This document shows, in pieces, positions 9,120 through 16,953 of a stretch of 48,592 bases of DNA; within the stretch, counting starts at the first letter, position 1; each line of letters opens with the position of its first letter. Origin of the DNA: an uncultured Bacteroidales bacterium (GTDB lineage: Bacteria; Bacteroidota; Bacteroidia; Bacteroidales; Muribaculaceae); the NCBI GenBank assembly GCA_905210435.1, contig CAJLWO010000014.1, positions 1 through 48,592 of the forward strand. Direction: 5' to 3'. The translations under genes and the position numbers were made by a program. The notes under the pieces were generated by a model. The model saw nothing but the letters and a program-made list of their open reading frames with translations, made no database searches and was not told the origin of the DNA.

Positions 9120-10208
9120 ATGACCCATCCAGAAAACGACGAAAAATATGTCGGTCTGACCGTCAACTCCGGCGTGGCGCAGCCCCCGTCGGTCAATCCC
9201 TATCTCAAACGTCACCGCCGCAAGCCGCTCCCCTCGGTGGGCGAGATGGTCGACGGTATCGTGAAAGGGGACGTAACCATGCTGTCGCGCGCCGTGACGC
9301 TCGTAGAGAGCATACAGCCCGACCACTATGCGCTCGCTCAGGAGGTCATAGAGAAATGCCTGCCGCATTCGGGCAATTCGCGGCGCATCGGTATAACGGG
9401 CGTTCCCGGCGCAGGCAAGAGTACCTCGATTGACGTGTTCGGCCTCCACGTGCTGCGCGACGGCGGCAAGCTCGCTGTCCTTGCCATCGACCCGTCGAGC
9501 GAACGCACCCGCGGCTCTATTCTCGGCGACAAGACGCGCATGGAAAAGCTGTCGCAGCATCCCGGAGCATTCATACGCCCTTCCCCCTCGGCCGGCTCGC
9601 TCGGAGGCGTGGCGCGCAAGACGCGTGAGACAATCGTGCTGTGCGAGGCTGCCGGCTACAACAATATCTTCGTCGAGACCGTAGGGGTGGGGCAGAGCGA
9701 GACTGCCGTACACTCGATGGTCGATTTCTTCCTCCTCATACAGCTTGCCGGCACCGGCGACGAGCTTCAGGGCATCAAACGCGGCATCATGGAGATGGCC
9801 GACGGCATCGTCATCAACAAGGCCGACGGCGACAACATCGGCCCCGCGCAGCTCGCGCAGGCGCAGTTCAAATCGGCACTGCATCTCTTCCCGCCGGCCG
9901 AGTCGGGCTGGGCGCCCGAGGTATTGACCTATTCCGGGTACTACGAACTTGGCATAGCCGAAGTGTGGGATATGATCGACCGCTACTTCGCTTTCGTCAA
10001 GGACAACGGTTATTTCGAACGCAAACGCATGCAGCAGGCCCGCTACTGGATGTACGAGACCATCGACAACCGCCTCCGCTCCCACTTCTACAACGACCCC
10101 GAAATCGCCGCCATGCTCGCCGACCGCGAACGTCTCGTCCTCTCCAACCGCCAAAGTTCCTTCACCGCCGCCCGCGACATCCTCGATTATTACTTCACAC
10201 GGAAATAA
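9120..10208 (+). CDS. meaB: Methylmalonyl-CoA mutase-associated GTPase MeaB
   Basis: A 362-residue G3E-family GTPase (ArgK/MeaB) that gates cobalamin loading and protects methylmalonyl-CoA mutase, used in the succinate-propionate pathway. The P-loop is GVPGAGKS (residues 94-101). The metal and switch motifs follow (AIDPSSERTRGSILGDKTRM; ETVGVGQSE), as does the guanine-recognition NKAD (VINKADGDN). The C-terminal dimerisation helix region is present. Full length for the family. The mutase genes mutA and mutB are not within the window, so this copy stands alone. A 53-nt gap separates it from the DUF1573 gene, with no obvious promoter between. Confidence 0.95.
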   Translation: MTHPENDEKYVGLTVNSGVAQPPSVNPYLKRHRRKPLPSVGEMVDGIVKGDVTMLSRAVTLVESIQPDHYALAQEVIEKCLPHSGNSRRIGITGVPGAGKSTSIDVFGLHVLRDGGKLAVLAIDPSSERTRGSILGDKTRMEKLSQHPGAFIRPSPSAGSLGGVARKTRETIVLCEAAGYNNIFVETVGVGQSETAVHSMVDFFLLIQLAGTGDELQGIKRGIMEMADGIVINKADGDNIGPAQLAQAQFKSALHLFPPAESGWAPEVLTYSGYYELGIAEVWDMIDRYFAFVKDNGYFERKRMQQARYWMYETIDNRLRSHFYNDPEIAAMLADRERLVLSNRQSSFTAARDILDYYFTRK

Positions 10209-10266
10209 TAAGAGGGCTCAGAGCACTCCGAGTCCTCCGAGTTCTCCAATAATTTTGAATATTATT

Positions 10267-10296
10267 TTTCAAAATGCAATTAAAATGCTAATTTTG
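10267..10296 (+). promoter_or_regulatory. Predicted promoter of the argF'-proCB operon
   Basis: TTTC (10267-10270), an 18-base spacer, and TAATTTTG (10289-10296), an exact match to the TAnnTTTG -7 box. The argF' start codon lies 20 nt downstream, giving a short leader. Confidence 0.6.
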
Positions 10297-10316
10297 TAAG
10301 CAAAAAGTAATTAAAT

Positions 10317-11270
10317 ATGCGTAATTTCACGACTGTCGCCGATATAGGCGACCTTAAGAAAGCTGTCGAGGAGGCAAAGGAGGTCAAGGCCGACCGTTTC
10401 GCCTATCAGTATCTCGGCCGCAACAAGACGTTGCTGATGATATTCTTCAACTCGTCGCTCCGCACACGCCTCTCCACACAGAAAGCAGCCATGAACCTTG
10501 GCATGAACACCATAGTGCTCGACGTCAACCAGGGCGCATGGAAACTCGAGACCGAGCGCGGCGTCATAATGGACGGCGACAAGCCCGAACATCTCCTTGA
10601 GGCAATCCCCGTGATGGGATGCTACTGCGATGTGATCGGCGTACGTTCTTTCGCCCGTTTCGAGTCGAAAGCCGACGATTACAATGAGCTTATACTCAAT
10701 CAGTTCATAAAATACTCAGGGCGCCCTGTGTTCTCGATGGAGGCAGCCACGCGCCACCCCCTGCAGTCGTTTGCCGACCTTATCACCATCGAGGAGTACA
10801 AGACCAAGGAGCGTCCGAAAGTAGTGCTGACATGGGCACCCCATCCCAAGGCACTCCCGCAGGCCGTGCCCAACTCGTTTGCCGAGTGGATGCGTGCGGC
10901 TGATGTGGAGTTTGTCATCGCCAACCCCGAAGGCTACGACCTCGCGCCCGAATTTGTAGGCGACACCAAGGTATACCACAACCAGGACGAGGCTCTTAAA
11001 GGTGCCGACTTCGTCTACGCCAAAAACTGGAGCGCCTACGCCGACCCCAACTACGGCAAAGTGCTCTCCACCGACCGCTCCTGGACGGTGACTGCCGACA
11101 AGATGGCGCTCACCGACAACGCATACTTCATGCACTGCCTCCCCGTGCGGCGCAACATGATTGTAAGCGACGACGTCATCGAGTCGCCCCGCTCGCTTGT
11201 CATACCCGAGGCCGCCAACCGTGAGATTTCGGCCGAAGTAGTGCTCAAACGTATCCTCGAGTCGCTATGA
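10317..11270 (+). CDS. argF': N-succinylornithine carbamoyltransferase (ArgF')
   Basis: A 317-residue transcarbamylase. Carbamoyl-phosphate binding is by SLRTRLSTQ (residues 47-55) instead of the usual STRT motif of ornithine enzymes, and the C-terminal HCLPVRRN motif is present (about 278-285). In the Bacteroides fragilis enzyme, proline 90 marks specificity for N-succinyl-L-ornithine, where the acetylornithine enzyme of Xanthomonas has glutamate. Here residue 90 is also proline (GDKPEHLLEAIP), so succinylornithine is the predicted substrate and the product feeds arginine synthesis by the succinylated route. It overlaps proC by 4 bases (ATGA), giving translational coupling. The link to proline genes suggests joint control of two glutamate-derived pathways. 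Confidence 0.92.
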   Translation: MRNFTTVADIGDLKKAVEEAKEVKADRFAYQYLGRNKTLLMIFFNSSLRTRLSTQKAAMNLGMNTIVLDVNQGAWKLETERGVIMDGDKPEHLLEAIPVMGCYCDVIGVRSFARFESKADDYNELILNQFIKYSGRPVFSMEAATRHPLQSFADLITIEEYKTKERPKVVLTWAPHPKALPQAVPNSFAEWMRAADVEFVIANPEGYDLAPEFVGDTKVYHNQDEALKGADFVYAKNWSAYADPNYGKVLSTDRSWTVTADKMALTDNAYFMHCLPVRRNMIVSDDVIESPRSLVIPEAANREISAEVVLKRILESL

Positions 11271-12061
11271 AAGTCGCGATAATAGGTGCCGGCAACATGG
11301 GGGGAGCCATAGCGCGCGCCCTTGCCGCGACTGGCGAGTATAAAATAGCGCTGTCCAACCCCACGCTGCCCAAACTCGAAGCCTTCAAGGCCGAGTTTCC
11401 GGAGGAGAGATTCATAACGGTAACGACCGACAACGTCGAGGCCGTAATCGATGCCGACGTCGTAATCCTTGCCGTCAAGCCCTGGCTTCTCGGTCAGGTT
11501 ATCGAAGAGATTAAACCCCGCCTCGTCTACCGCCGCAACACGATAGTGTCGCTTGCCGGAGGCGTTTCAATCGACGCTCTCGACGCCATGCTTGTGCGCG
11601 GCGACGAGCTGCCCGCCGTGTGCCGTGTCATCCCCGATACCGCACTCTCCGTAGGCAAGTCGATGACATTCATTGCCGGACGTCGTATCGAAGCGTCCTC
11701 TCTTCAGGCAGTCGAGTCGCTGTTCCGCCGCATGGGCGAGGTCGCCGTAATCGAAGAACGCCTGATGGATGCCGCCACAGCCCTCAGTTCGTGCGGCATA
11801 GCCTACGTGTACAAGTTCATTCAGGCATGCGTGCAGGCCGGTGTGGAACTCGGATTTAAACCCGCCGACGCCCTCCGCTACGTATGCGCCACTGTCGACG
11901 GCGCCGCCGCCATGCTTTCGCTCCCCGGCGCTGCGCCGCAGACCGAGATTGACAAGGTCACTACACCCGGCGGTATGACTATTAAAGGTATCAATGCATT
12001 GGAACACAGTGGATTTACCTCCGCAGTCATCAATGCCATACTAACCCCTGTCAGAAAATGA
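11267..12061 (+). CDS. proC: Pyrroline-5-carboxylate reductase
   Basis: A 264-residue NAD(P)H-dependent reductase for the last step of proline synthesis. The nucleotide-binding loop is GAGNMGG (residues 7-13). The C-terminal dimerisation region has the family signature TPGGMTIKGINALEHSGF (about 234-251), and CGIAYVYKFIQA lies in the substrate-binding helix. It overlaps argF' upstream and proB downstream, each by 4 bases, so the three genes are translationally coupled. Confidence 0.97.
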   Translation: MKVAIIGAGNMGGAIARALAATGEYKIALSNPTLPKLEAFKAEFPEERFITVTTDNVEAVIDADVVILAVKPWLLGQVIEEIKPRLVYRRNTIVSLAGGVSIDALDAMLVRGDELPAVCRVIPDTALSVGKSMTFIAGRRIEASSLQAVESLFRRMGEVAVIEERLMDAATALSSCGIAYVYKFIQACVQAGVELGFKPADALRYVCATVDGAAAMLSLPGAAPQTEIDKVTTPGGMTIKGINALEHSGFTSAVINAILTPVRK

Positions 12062-13143
12062 GGAATTATCGCCGAGTCACCATAAAGATAGGCAGCAACG
12101 TGCTTACCCGTGCCGACGGCACGCTCGACGTTACCCGTGTTTCGGCTCTCGTCGACCAGGTGTGCGCCCTCCGCGCCCGCGGCATCGAGGTTGTCATGAT
12201 TTCATCGGGCGCCGTGGCGTGCGGACGCTCCGAGCTGCGCGGCATGCAGCTGCCGCAGCTCGACAATGTCGATGCCCGCCAGCTCTTTTCGGCTGTCGGA
12301 CAGGTAAAGCTCATCAACCGCTACTACGACTTGTTCCGCGACCGTGGTATCCACGTCGGGCAGGTACTCACCATGAAGGAGAGCTTCGCCACACGCCGCC
12401 ACTATCTCAACCAGCGCAACTGCATGATGGTGATGCTGCGCAACGGCATCATACCCATTGTCAATGAGAACGATACCGTCAGCGTGACCGAACTGATGTT
12501 CACCGACAACGACGAGCTGTCGGGACTCGTGGCCGCCATGCTCGACTGCGACGCGCTCATCATACTCAGCAATATCGACGGCATCTACAACGGCGACCCG
12601 CGTCAGCCCGGCGCCGAGGTGATACGCCGTGTCGACCCCGACCTCGACCTCACCGACTACATCATGACCGAGCGTTCGGGCTTCGGCCGCGGAGGCATGG
12701 TCACCAAATACCGCATCGCCCGGAAGGTGGCCGACGAGGGGATAGCCGTAATCATAGCCAACGGCAAGCGCGACAACATACTGACCGACATCATATCGGG
12801 CGAAGGCGACACCGTTTGCACCGAGTTCGCGCCAGCCGCAGTGCCCGCTTCGAGCCTCAAGCGCTGGATAGCCCACAGCGAAGGTTTCGCCAAAGGCGCC
12901 ATCCGAATCAACGACCGCGCTGTCGAGGCCGTCAACTCCGACCACGCCGCCTCTGTCCTCCCGATCGGCGTAACCGAAGTGACGGGCGATTTCGAGAAAG
13001 ACGACCTGATAAAAGTGCTCGACGCCGCCGGCAACCTCATAGCCATAGGCCGCTCCTCCTACGGTGCCGCCGAAGCCCGCGAAGCCGCCGGCAAGCACCG
13101 TCAGCGCCCAATAATCCACTACGACTACCTCTATGTAGAGTAA
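12058..13143 (+). CDS. proB: Glutamate 5-kinase
   Basis: A 361-residue amino-acid kinase that phosphorylates glutamate to start proline synthesis. The kinase core opens with VTIKIGSNVLT (about residues 7-17), followed by VVMISSGAVACGRSEL, and the glutamate/ATP-binding segments NENDTVSVTELMFTDNDELSG and LSNIDGIYNGDP. A GGMVTKYRIARK lysine motif follows. The C-terminal part (about 265-361) is a PUA domain, usual for feedback-regulated bacterial enzymes. Its start overlaps the proC stop. A 109-nt gap with a palindrome separates it from proA. Confidence 0.97.
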   Translation: MRNYRRVTIKIGSNVLTRADGTLDVTRVSALVDQVCALRARGIEVVMISSGAVACGRSELRGMQLPQLDNVDARQLFSAVGQVKLINRYYDLFRDRGIHVGQVLTMKESFATRRHYLNQRNCMMVMLRNGIIPIVNENDTVSVTELMFTDNDELSGLVAAMLDCDALIILSNIDGIYNGDPRQPGAEVIRRVDPDLDLTDYIMTERSGFGRGGMVTKYRIARKVADEGIAVIIANGKRDNILTDIISGEGDTVCTEFAPAAVPASSLKRWIAHSEGFAKGAIRINDRAVEAVNSDHAASVLPIGVTEVTGDFEKDDLIKVLDAAGNLIAIGRSSYGAAEAREAAGKHRQRPIIHYDYLYVE

Positions 13144-13216
13144 ATAATAACTCCTATAACTCCTATAAGGCTTATAAGACTTATAAATCTTATATAAAAT
13201 ACCTCATCATAGTGCT

Positions 13217-13234
13217 GACGCGATAAACCGCGTC
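13217..13234. repeat. GACGCG-family palindrome between proB and proA
   Basis: GACGCGATAAACCGCGTC, followed by CCTACA, is an imperfect copy of the family seen at 308-325. It sits 18 bases before the proA start, so a hairpin could affect proA translation. Confidence 0.75.
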
Positions 13235-13252
13235 CCTACAAATCGCTTAAAA

Positions 13253-14494
13253 ATGGTTGAACAGCAGCTTATTGACGCTCGCCGTGCATCGCGGCAGCTC
13301 CTCGGACTCTCCGATGAAAAAATCAACACCGTACTTCTCGCGGTGGCCGACGCTCTTGTTGCGGCTACCGACGACATACTCGCCGCCAACGCCCTCGACC
13401 TGGCGCGCATGGACCCGGCCAACCCCAAATATGACCGGCTGAAACTGACTCCCGACCGCATAGCCGGCATCGCGGCCGACATGCGCAACGTGGCGTCGCT
13501 CCCGTCGCCGCGCGTGGAGATTGACCGCCGCGTGCGTCCAAACGGCCTGGTTATCCGCCGCGTGGCCGTTCCATTCGGCGTTATAGGTGTCATCTATGAG
13601 GCGCGACCCAATGTCACCGCCGATGTATTCTCCCTATGCTTCAAGAGCGGCAACGTATGTGTGCTCAAGGGGGGACACGACGCCGACGACTCCTCTCGCG
13701 CCATTGTCGACGTGATCCATCGCGAGCTCCGCAGCCACGGCATCGACCCCGCCGTAGCCACTCTGCTCCCCGCCACCCGCGAGGCCACCGACACGCTTCT
13801 CGCCGCCCGCGGCATCGTCGACCTCATCATACCCCGCGGCAGCAGCAACCTTATCAACAGCGTCCGTGAGAAGTCGCAGGTACCCGTCATCGAGACCGGC
13901 GCCGGGGTGTGTCACTGCTACGTCGACGCTTCGGCCGACATAGCGATGGCGCGCGACATCGTCAACAACGCCAAAACACGCCGCGTAAGCGTGTGCAACG
14001 CTCTCGACTGTCTCATCCTCCACAGTTCGCTTCTTGACGCGTTAGCGGCCATCTGTGAGCCTCTGGCGGCCTCATCCGTCATCATCCATGCCGACGACCG
14101 TGCCTATCGTGCTCTCGAAGGGCGCTATCCCGCGCAATTGCTCCGGCATGCGGCGGAGGCCGACTTCGGCACCGAATTCCTGTCGTACGCGATGGCGATA
14201 CGCACCGTCGATACCCTCGACGAGGCGCTCGACCATATCGACCGCAACGGCTCCGGTCACAGCGAGTCGGTAGTCACCTCCGACGAGGAGGTAAAACGCC
14301 GCTTCTCCACCGAGGTCGATGCCGCGTGTGTCTACACCAACGCCCCGACATCGTTTACCGACGGCGCCCAGTTCGGTCTCGGCGCCGAAATAGGCATCTC
14401 CACCCAGAAAATGCATGCCCGCGGTCCAATGGCCCTCGAAGGCCTCATGACCTACAAATGGCTCATCGCCGGCACCGGCCAAATCCGCCCGTAG
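13253..14494 (+). CDS. proA: Gamma-glutamyl phosphate reductase
   Basis: A 413-residue aldehyde-dehydrogenase-fold enzyme that reduces gamma-glutamyl phosphate to the semialdehyde for proline synthesis. Landmarks are PFGVIGVIYEARPNVTADVFSLC (about residues 107-129), the nucleotide-side IIPRGSSNLINSV, and the catalytic cysteine Cys248 in RRVSVCNALD. The C-terminal end has FGLGAEIGISTQKMHARGPMALEGL, a strong family signature. Full length. It completes the argF'-proC-proB-proA set. The start at 13253 follows a palindromic repeat and has an AAAAATG context. A shorter overlapping frame 4 bases downstream is a shadow. Confidence 0.97.
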   Translation: MVEQQLIDARRASRQLLGLSDEKINTVLLAVADALVAATDDILAANALDLARMDPANPKYDRLKLTPDRIAGIAADMRNVASLPSPRVEIDRRVRPNGLVIRRVAVPFGVIGVIYEARPNVTADVFSLCFKSGNVCVLKGGHDADDSSRAIVDVIHRELRSHGIDPAVATLLPATREATDTLLAARGIVDLIIPRGSSNLINSVREKSQVPVIETGAGVCHCYVDASADIAMARDIVNNAKTRRVSVCNALDCLILHSSLLDALAAICEPLAASSVIIHADDRAYRALEGRYPAQLLRHAAEADFGTEFLSYAMAIRTVDTLDEALDHIDRNGSGHSESVVTSDEEVKRRFSTEVDAACVYTNAPTSFTDGAQFGLGAEIGISTQKMHARGPMALEGLMTYKWLIAGTGQIRP

Positions 14495-14514
14495 CATTCA
14501 TAATGGAGGAGGAT

Positions 14515-14645
14515 GTTGCAAAACTACGAAATTTCGGCCGACAAAGTAGGGACGCACGGTCTGTGCGTCCGATAATGCGCTGATAATCAATACTCGCTTT
14601 CCGGACGCACAGACTGTGCGTCCCTACTATTGGAAGTTCTGTAAC
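14515..14645. repeat. MITE-like palindromic element, family A copy 2
   Basis: Outer ends GTTGCAAAACT (14515-14525) and AGTTCTGTAAC (14635-14645) are imperfect inverted repeats of GTTGCAGAACT. Inner arms 14546-14571 and 14602-14627 contain GACGCACGGTCTGTGCGTC and its near complement (one mismatch). The same layout recurs at 46423-46496. Confidence 0.85.
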
Positions 14646-14694
14646 ACCCTCTGGTAGTATGGAAAGTTTAGTTCTGCAACACCCCGCTCCACTG

Positions 14695-14737
14695 CAAACA
14701 AAAAAGCGATGGCTTCGAGCCATCGCTTTTTTGTTTG
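14695..14737. terminator. Strong two-way intrinsic terminator
   Basis: Perfect 20-bp arms (14695-14714 and 14718-14737) with a TCG loop; the stem GCGATGGCT/AGCCATCGC is flanked by A and T runs on both sides, so it can stop proA transcripts and the minus-strand gene at 14755-15224. The same core is at 16510-16542 after the paralogous gene. Confidence 0.9.
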
Positions 14738-14754
14738 CTGATATGTTAATCAGA

Positions 14755-15224
14755 TTATTTTACAAGTTCTTTTACGACCTTGTCGCCGCGTACCACGATG
14801 TAGAGGCCGTTGGTCGGCTCGGCAACGCGTACACCCTGAAGGTTGTAGTAAACGGGAGCTGCATCCGATGATTCTCCGATGATGTCAGCGATACCGGTAA
14901 CTAGATGTCGCCGTATTCGATTACTGCGCCTACAACACCGTCCATATCATAAGTAGAATTGTCTACGAACTTAAGGTCATTGGTCTGAGAGCTTCCGTTG
15001 TTGAAAATGATTTTGTTGGGAGTACCTGTACCTGTGAATGTCCATACATCACCATCTTGAGTCATCGGTGAGCCGGGCCAACCTTCAGTACATTCGCCTA
15101 CGCCTTCTTCCCAGGCGTATACGTTGACATTTGACCATCCCTGAGGATTGGTGAATTTGACTGTCCATGCACTTGCTGCTACTGACACGAGGACAGCAAC
15201 CATTGAAAGTAAAAATTTCTTCAT
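14755..15224 (-). pseudogene. Frameshifted secreted protein with starch-binding (CBM26-like) module
   Basis: From the ATG at 15224, a signal peptide (MKKFLLSMVAVLVSVAASA) leads into a module that looks like starch-binding module 26: NPQGWSNVNVYAWEEG, CTEGWPGSPM and PNKIIFNNGSSQTNDL. The frame stops at 14901 after EYGDI. In another frame the sequence continues directly with GIADIIGESSDAAPVYYN and NLQGVRVAEPTNGLYIVVRG to a stop at 14755-14757. The total of 470 bases is one short of a multiple of three, fitting a single-base deletion near 14900. The restored protein of about 156 residues would share its last 30 residues with the divergent neighbour at 15636. It could instead be an assembly error; if the stop is real, a 107-residue protein without the C-terminal tail is made. 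Confidence 0.8.
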
Positions 15225-15635
15225 GAATAAAAAAGGTTAAGTGTTAATAAATTATTAAGGTTAATTATTTTAGTTTACGTCTTGTAAGTACGATATTGAT
15301 ATATCATGTCTCTTGGCAAGAGTATGTGATGCGATCTATCACGTACTGTATCAATAACATATAAAAAATTCCGAGGGGATTTGCTCAACAAGTCCTCTCG
15401 ATTTTCAATTTTTTAAAAAAAAATCATTAAAATAGTTCTGACTTGTAAAAATTTATATATATATTTGCACCGTAATTATTATCTCTTGCCAAGCAAGAGA
15501 AGGTATGTTGTTTGCTATACTTGCATGGAATGTAGTAATTATTGTTTGTTTGCAAAACTGAAATTTTGATTTGTGGATAATATTCACGATTTGAATATAT
15601 TAACCTTAATTTATTAACATTTAACCTTTTCATTA
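15225..15635. promoter_or_regulatory. Mirror-arranged divergent control region with paired CTCTTG palindromes
   Basis: This 411-bp AT-rich gap serves two divergent secreted-protein genes. Near each start the leaders are alike, ATTAACCTTAAT..TTTATTAACA..TTAACCTTTT then ATG. CTCTTGGCAAGAG (15310-15322) and CTCTTGCCAAGCAAGAG (15483-15499) are palindromes, one on each side, in mirror orientation. A third inverted repeat, GTGAT..ATCAC, lies at about 15325-15343. For the plus-strand gene the second palindrome lies just after the predicted promoter, as expected of an operator. Confidence 0.6.
15460..15467 (+). promoter_or_regulatory. -7 promoter box for the gene at 15636
   Basis: TATATTTG matches TAnnTTTG exactly. 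Transcription would start near 15474, giving a leader of about 160 nt that begins close to the palindrome at 15483-15499. Confidence 0.6.
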
Positions 15636-16487
15636 ATGAAGAAATTTTACTTTTTTCTTGTAGCGCTCGTACTCGGCGTAATGTCAGCAAGCGCAATTAA
15701 TTATTATCTGATCGGCGGATTTAATGGTTGGACAACATCTGACGCTTCTTGCAAATTTGAAGCTCAGGGCGACGGTACATACGTTCTTGATTATGAAGGC
15801 CAGCTGACTTCCGGATTCAAAATCAACGACGGTACATGGGGCAATGATGCTGCTAATTTTGGCTCAAACGGTACAAAACTCGTGCTTGGCACGCCTTATA
15901 ATTATGGCGTAGGCGGCTCTACGAACGATATTTCTCTTGAAGAAGGTGTGGTAGACAATCCTCATCTCGTTCTTGATACAAATAACGGAACCCTTACCAT
16001 CACCGGTCAGCAGGCTGAAGTTAAAATCACATACGACATCTGGGGCAATCTTCCTGACCAAGCTGAAGCCTGGAGCGCAACTACTCTTACAAATGTGGAA
16101 GGCGATATCTGGGTAGCCAAGGATGTTAACGTTACCGCACAGAGCGATTTCGGTATCCGTGAACTTACCAACGGCTCTCAGTCAAACTGGATCTGGGCTA
16201 CAGGAAACAACGAAATCTCAGGCATTGGTACTTTTGCATGCGGTATTCAGGCTGAGTCTGACGGCGTAAACTTCTCTATCGCCCCGGGTAAATGGACTCT
16301 CTCATTCAATGCGGCTACAATGGAACTTGTTGTAACTTCAGGCCTCGATGCAGTTGAAGGCATCGAAGTTGAAGAGAATGTAGCTCCCGTATACTACAAC
16401 CTCCAGGGTGTACGCGTTGCCGAGCCGACCAACGGTCTCTACATCGTAGTCCGCGGCGACAAAGTTGCCAAAGAACTCGTAAAATAA
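15636..16487 (+). CDS. Secreted SusE/SusF-like binding protein with conserved C-terminal tail
   Basis: A 283-residue secreted protein. A signal peptide (residues 1-20, ending SASA) is followed by beta-sandwich repeats: INYYLIGGFNGWTTSDASCKFE (about 21-42) is the typical opening of SusE/SusF-type starch-binding units, with FKINDGTWGNDAANFG further on, and a second unit around KITYDIWGNLPDQAEAWSATTL to ATMELVVTSG. The C-terminal 30 residues, NLQGVRVAEPTNGLYIVVRG then DKVAKELVK, resemble the last part of Bacteroidota secretion-system C-terminal signals, and match the tail of the divergent pseudogene except for one residue. No lipobox. The role is probably glycan (alpha-glucan) binding outside the cell; this is inferred from fold-level resemblance. 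Base composition is more AT-rich than flanking genes. Confidence 0.8.
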   Translation: MKKFYFFLVALVLGVMSASAINYYLIGGFNGWTTSDASCKFEAQGDGTYVLDYEGQLTSGFKINDGTWGNDAANFGSNGTKLVLGTPYNYGVGGSTNDISLEEGVVDNPHLVLDTNNGTLTITGQQAEVKITYDIWGNLPDQAEAWSATTLTNVEGDIWVAKDVNVTAQSDFGIRELTNGSQSNWIWATGNNEISGIGTFACGIQAESDGVNFSIAPGKWTLSFNAATMELVVTSGLDAVEGIEVEENVAPVYYNLQGVRVAEPTNGLYIVVRGDKVAKELVK

Positions 16488-16509
16488 TCTGATTAACATA
16501 TCAGCTAAT

Positions 16510-16542
16510 AAAAAGCGATGGCTCGATGCCATCGCTTTTTTG
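16510..16542 (+). terminator. Intrinsic terminator
   Basis: AAAAAGCGATGGC (16510-16522) and GCCATCGCTTTTT (16528-16540) form a perfect hairpin followed by T residues, 23 nt after the stop. The core is the same as the terminator at 14695-14737. Confidence 0.92.
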
Positions 16543-16592
16543 GTAACTGTTCAGCTGACATATTCAACCTAAAGCGTTAATTATCAATGTAG

Positions 16593-16612
16593 GGCTGCAC
16601 CCCGGTGCAGCC
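16593..16612. repeat. GGCTGCAC palindrome
   Basis: GGCTGCACCCCGGTGCAGCC is a palindrome with 9-bp arms around CC. Its flank (TGTAGG before it) matches the flanks of the family A element (AGTAGGGACGCAC), so it may be a variant with the same ends and another core. Confidence 0.75.
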
Positions 16613-16648
16613 GAAACAGATGCAAACGAGTGGTTTCATCAGCGGGGT

Positions 16649-16830
16649 GTTGCAGAACTGCTAAATTTCAGCCAATGAAGTCGGGACACACGGTCTGTGC
16701 AAAGCGGTCCAAATAAGGAATAATTCGTTAATGAAGAGCCGAAGGCTCTCCGCTATTTGAACCGCATTGTACGGTCTGTGCGTCCGCTAACCGGCAGATA
16801 ATCAACCGATATTTGCGGCCGCACGGGTCG
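16649..16830. repeat. Degenerate family A element, interrupted
   Basis: Begins with the same end as other copies (GTTGCAGAACT at 16649-16659), continues with TCGGGACACACGGTCTGTGC to 16700, is interrupted by about 70 bases, and resumes at 16771 with ACGGTCTGTGCGTCCG. The right arm (GCGGCCGCACGGGTCGCG) is badly eroded and no right terminal repeat is found. Confidence 0.65.
16701..16770. mobile_element. Possible nested miniature element
   Basis: About 70 bases with internal inverted ends GCGGTCCAAATA (16704-16715) and TATTTGAACCGC (16754-16765), 11 of 12 complementary, and a central hairpin AGAGCCGAAGGCTCT. It is flanked by an 11-bp direct repeat ACGGTCTGTGC (16690-16700 and 16771-16781), which looks like a target duplication inside an older palindrome. 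No coding capacity. Confidence 0.45.
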
Positions 16831-16938
16831 CGCGTTCCGACCGCTCGGCTGAAAAATATCATGCCGTAGGATATTATTTAGGGTGCATTCTTCCAAAAAA
16901 TAACCGCGCATGATGCGCGAAAACTCGCGGGAAATAAT

Positions 16939-16946
16939 TAATTTTG
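16939..16946 (+). promoter_or_regulatory. -7 promoter box for rsmA, nearly leaderless
   Basis: TAATTTTG matches TAnnTTTG, with the rsmA ATG at 16954 only 7 bases after it. Transcription would start at or next to the start codon. Confidence 0.5.
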
Positions 16947-16953
16947 CAGCTAT

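Larger units (their letters stand above)
16543..16953. other. Repeat-filled gap before rsmA
   Basis: No gene is seen. The gap holds a GGCTGCACCCCGGTGCAGCC palindrome (16593-16612), a decayed family A element (from 16649), a small nested element (16701-16770) and the rsmA promoter box (16939-16946). Confidence 0.7.

Noticed and set aside
9096..10154. A 352-residue minus-strand frame over meaB
   Set aside because: Fully antisense to MeaB, which has an intact P-loop and NKAD motif; the shadow has no domain.
10317..11270. Ordinary ornithine carbamoyltransferase
   Set aside because: The carbamoyl-phosphate loop is S-L-R-T-R rather than S-T-R-T, and residue 90 is Pro, both matching the succinylornithine enzyme.
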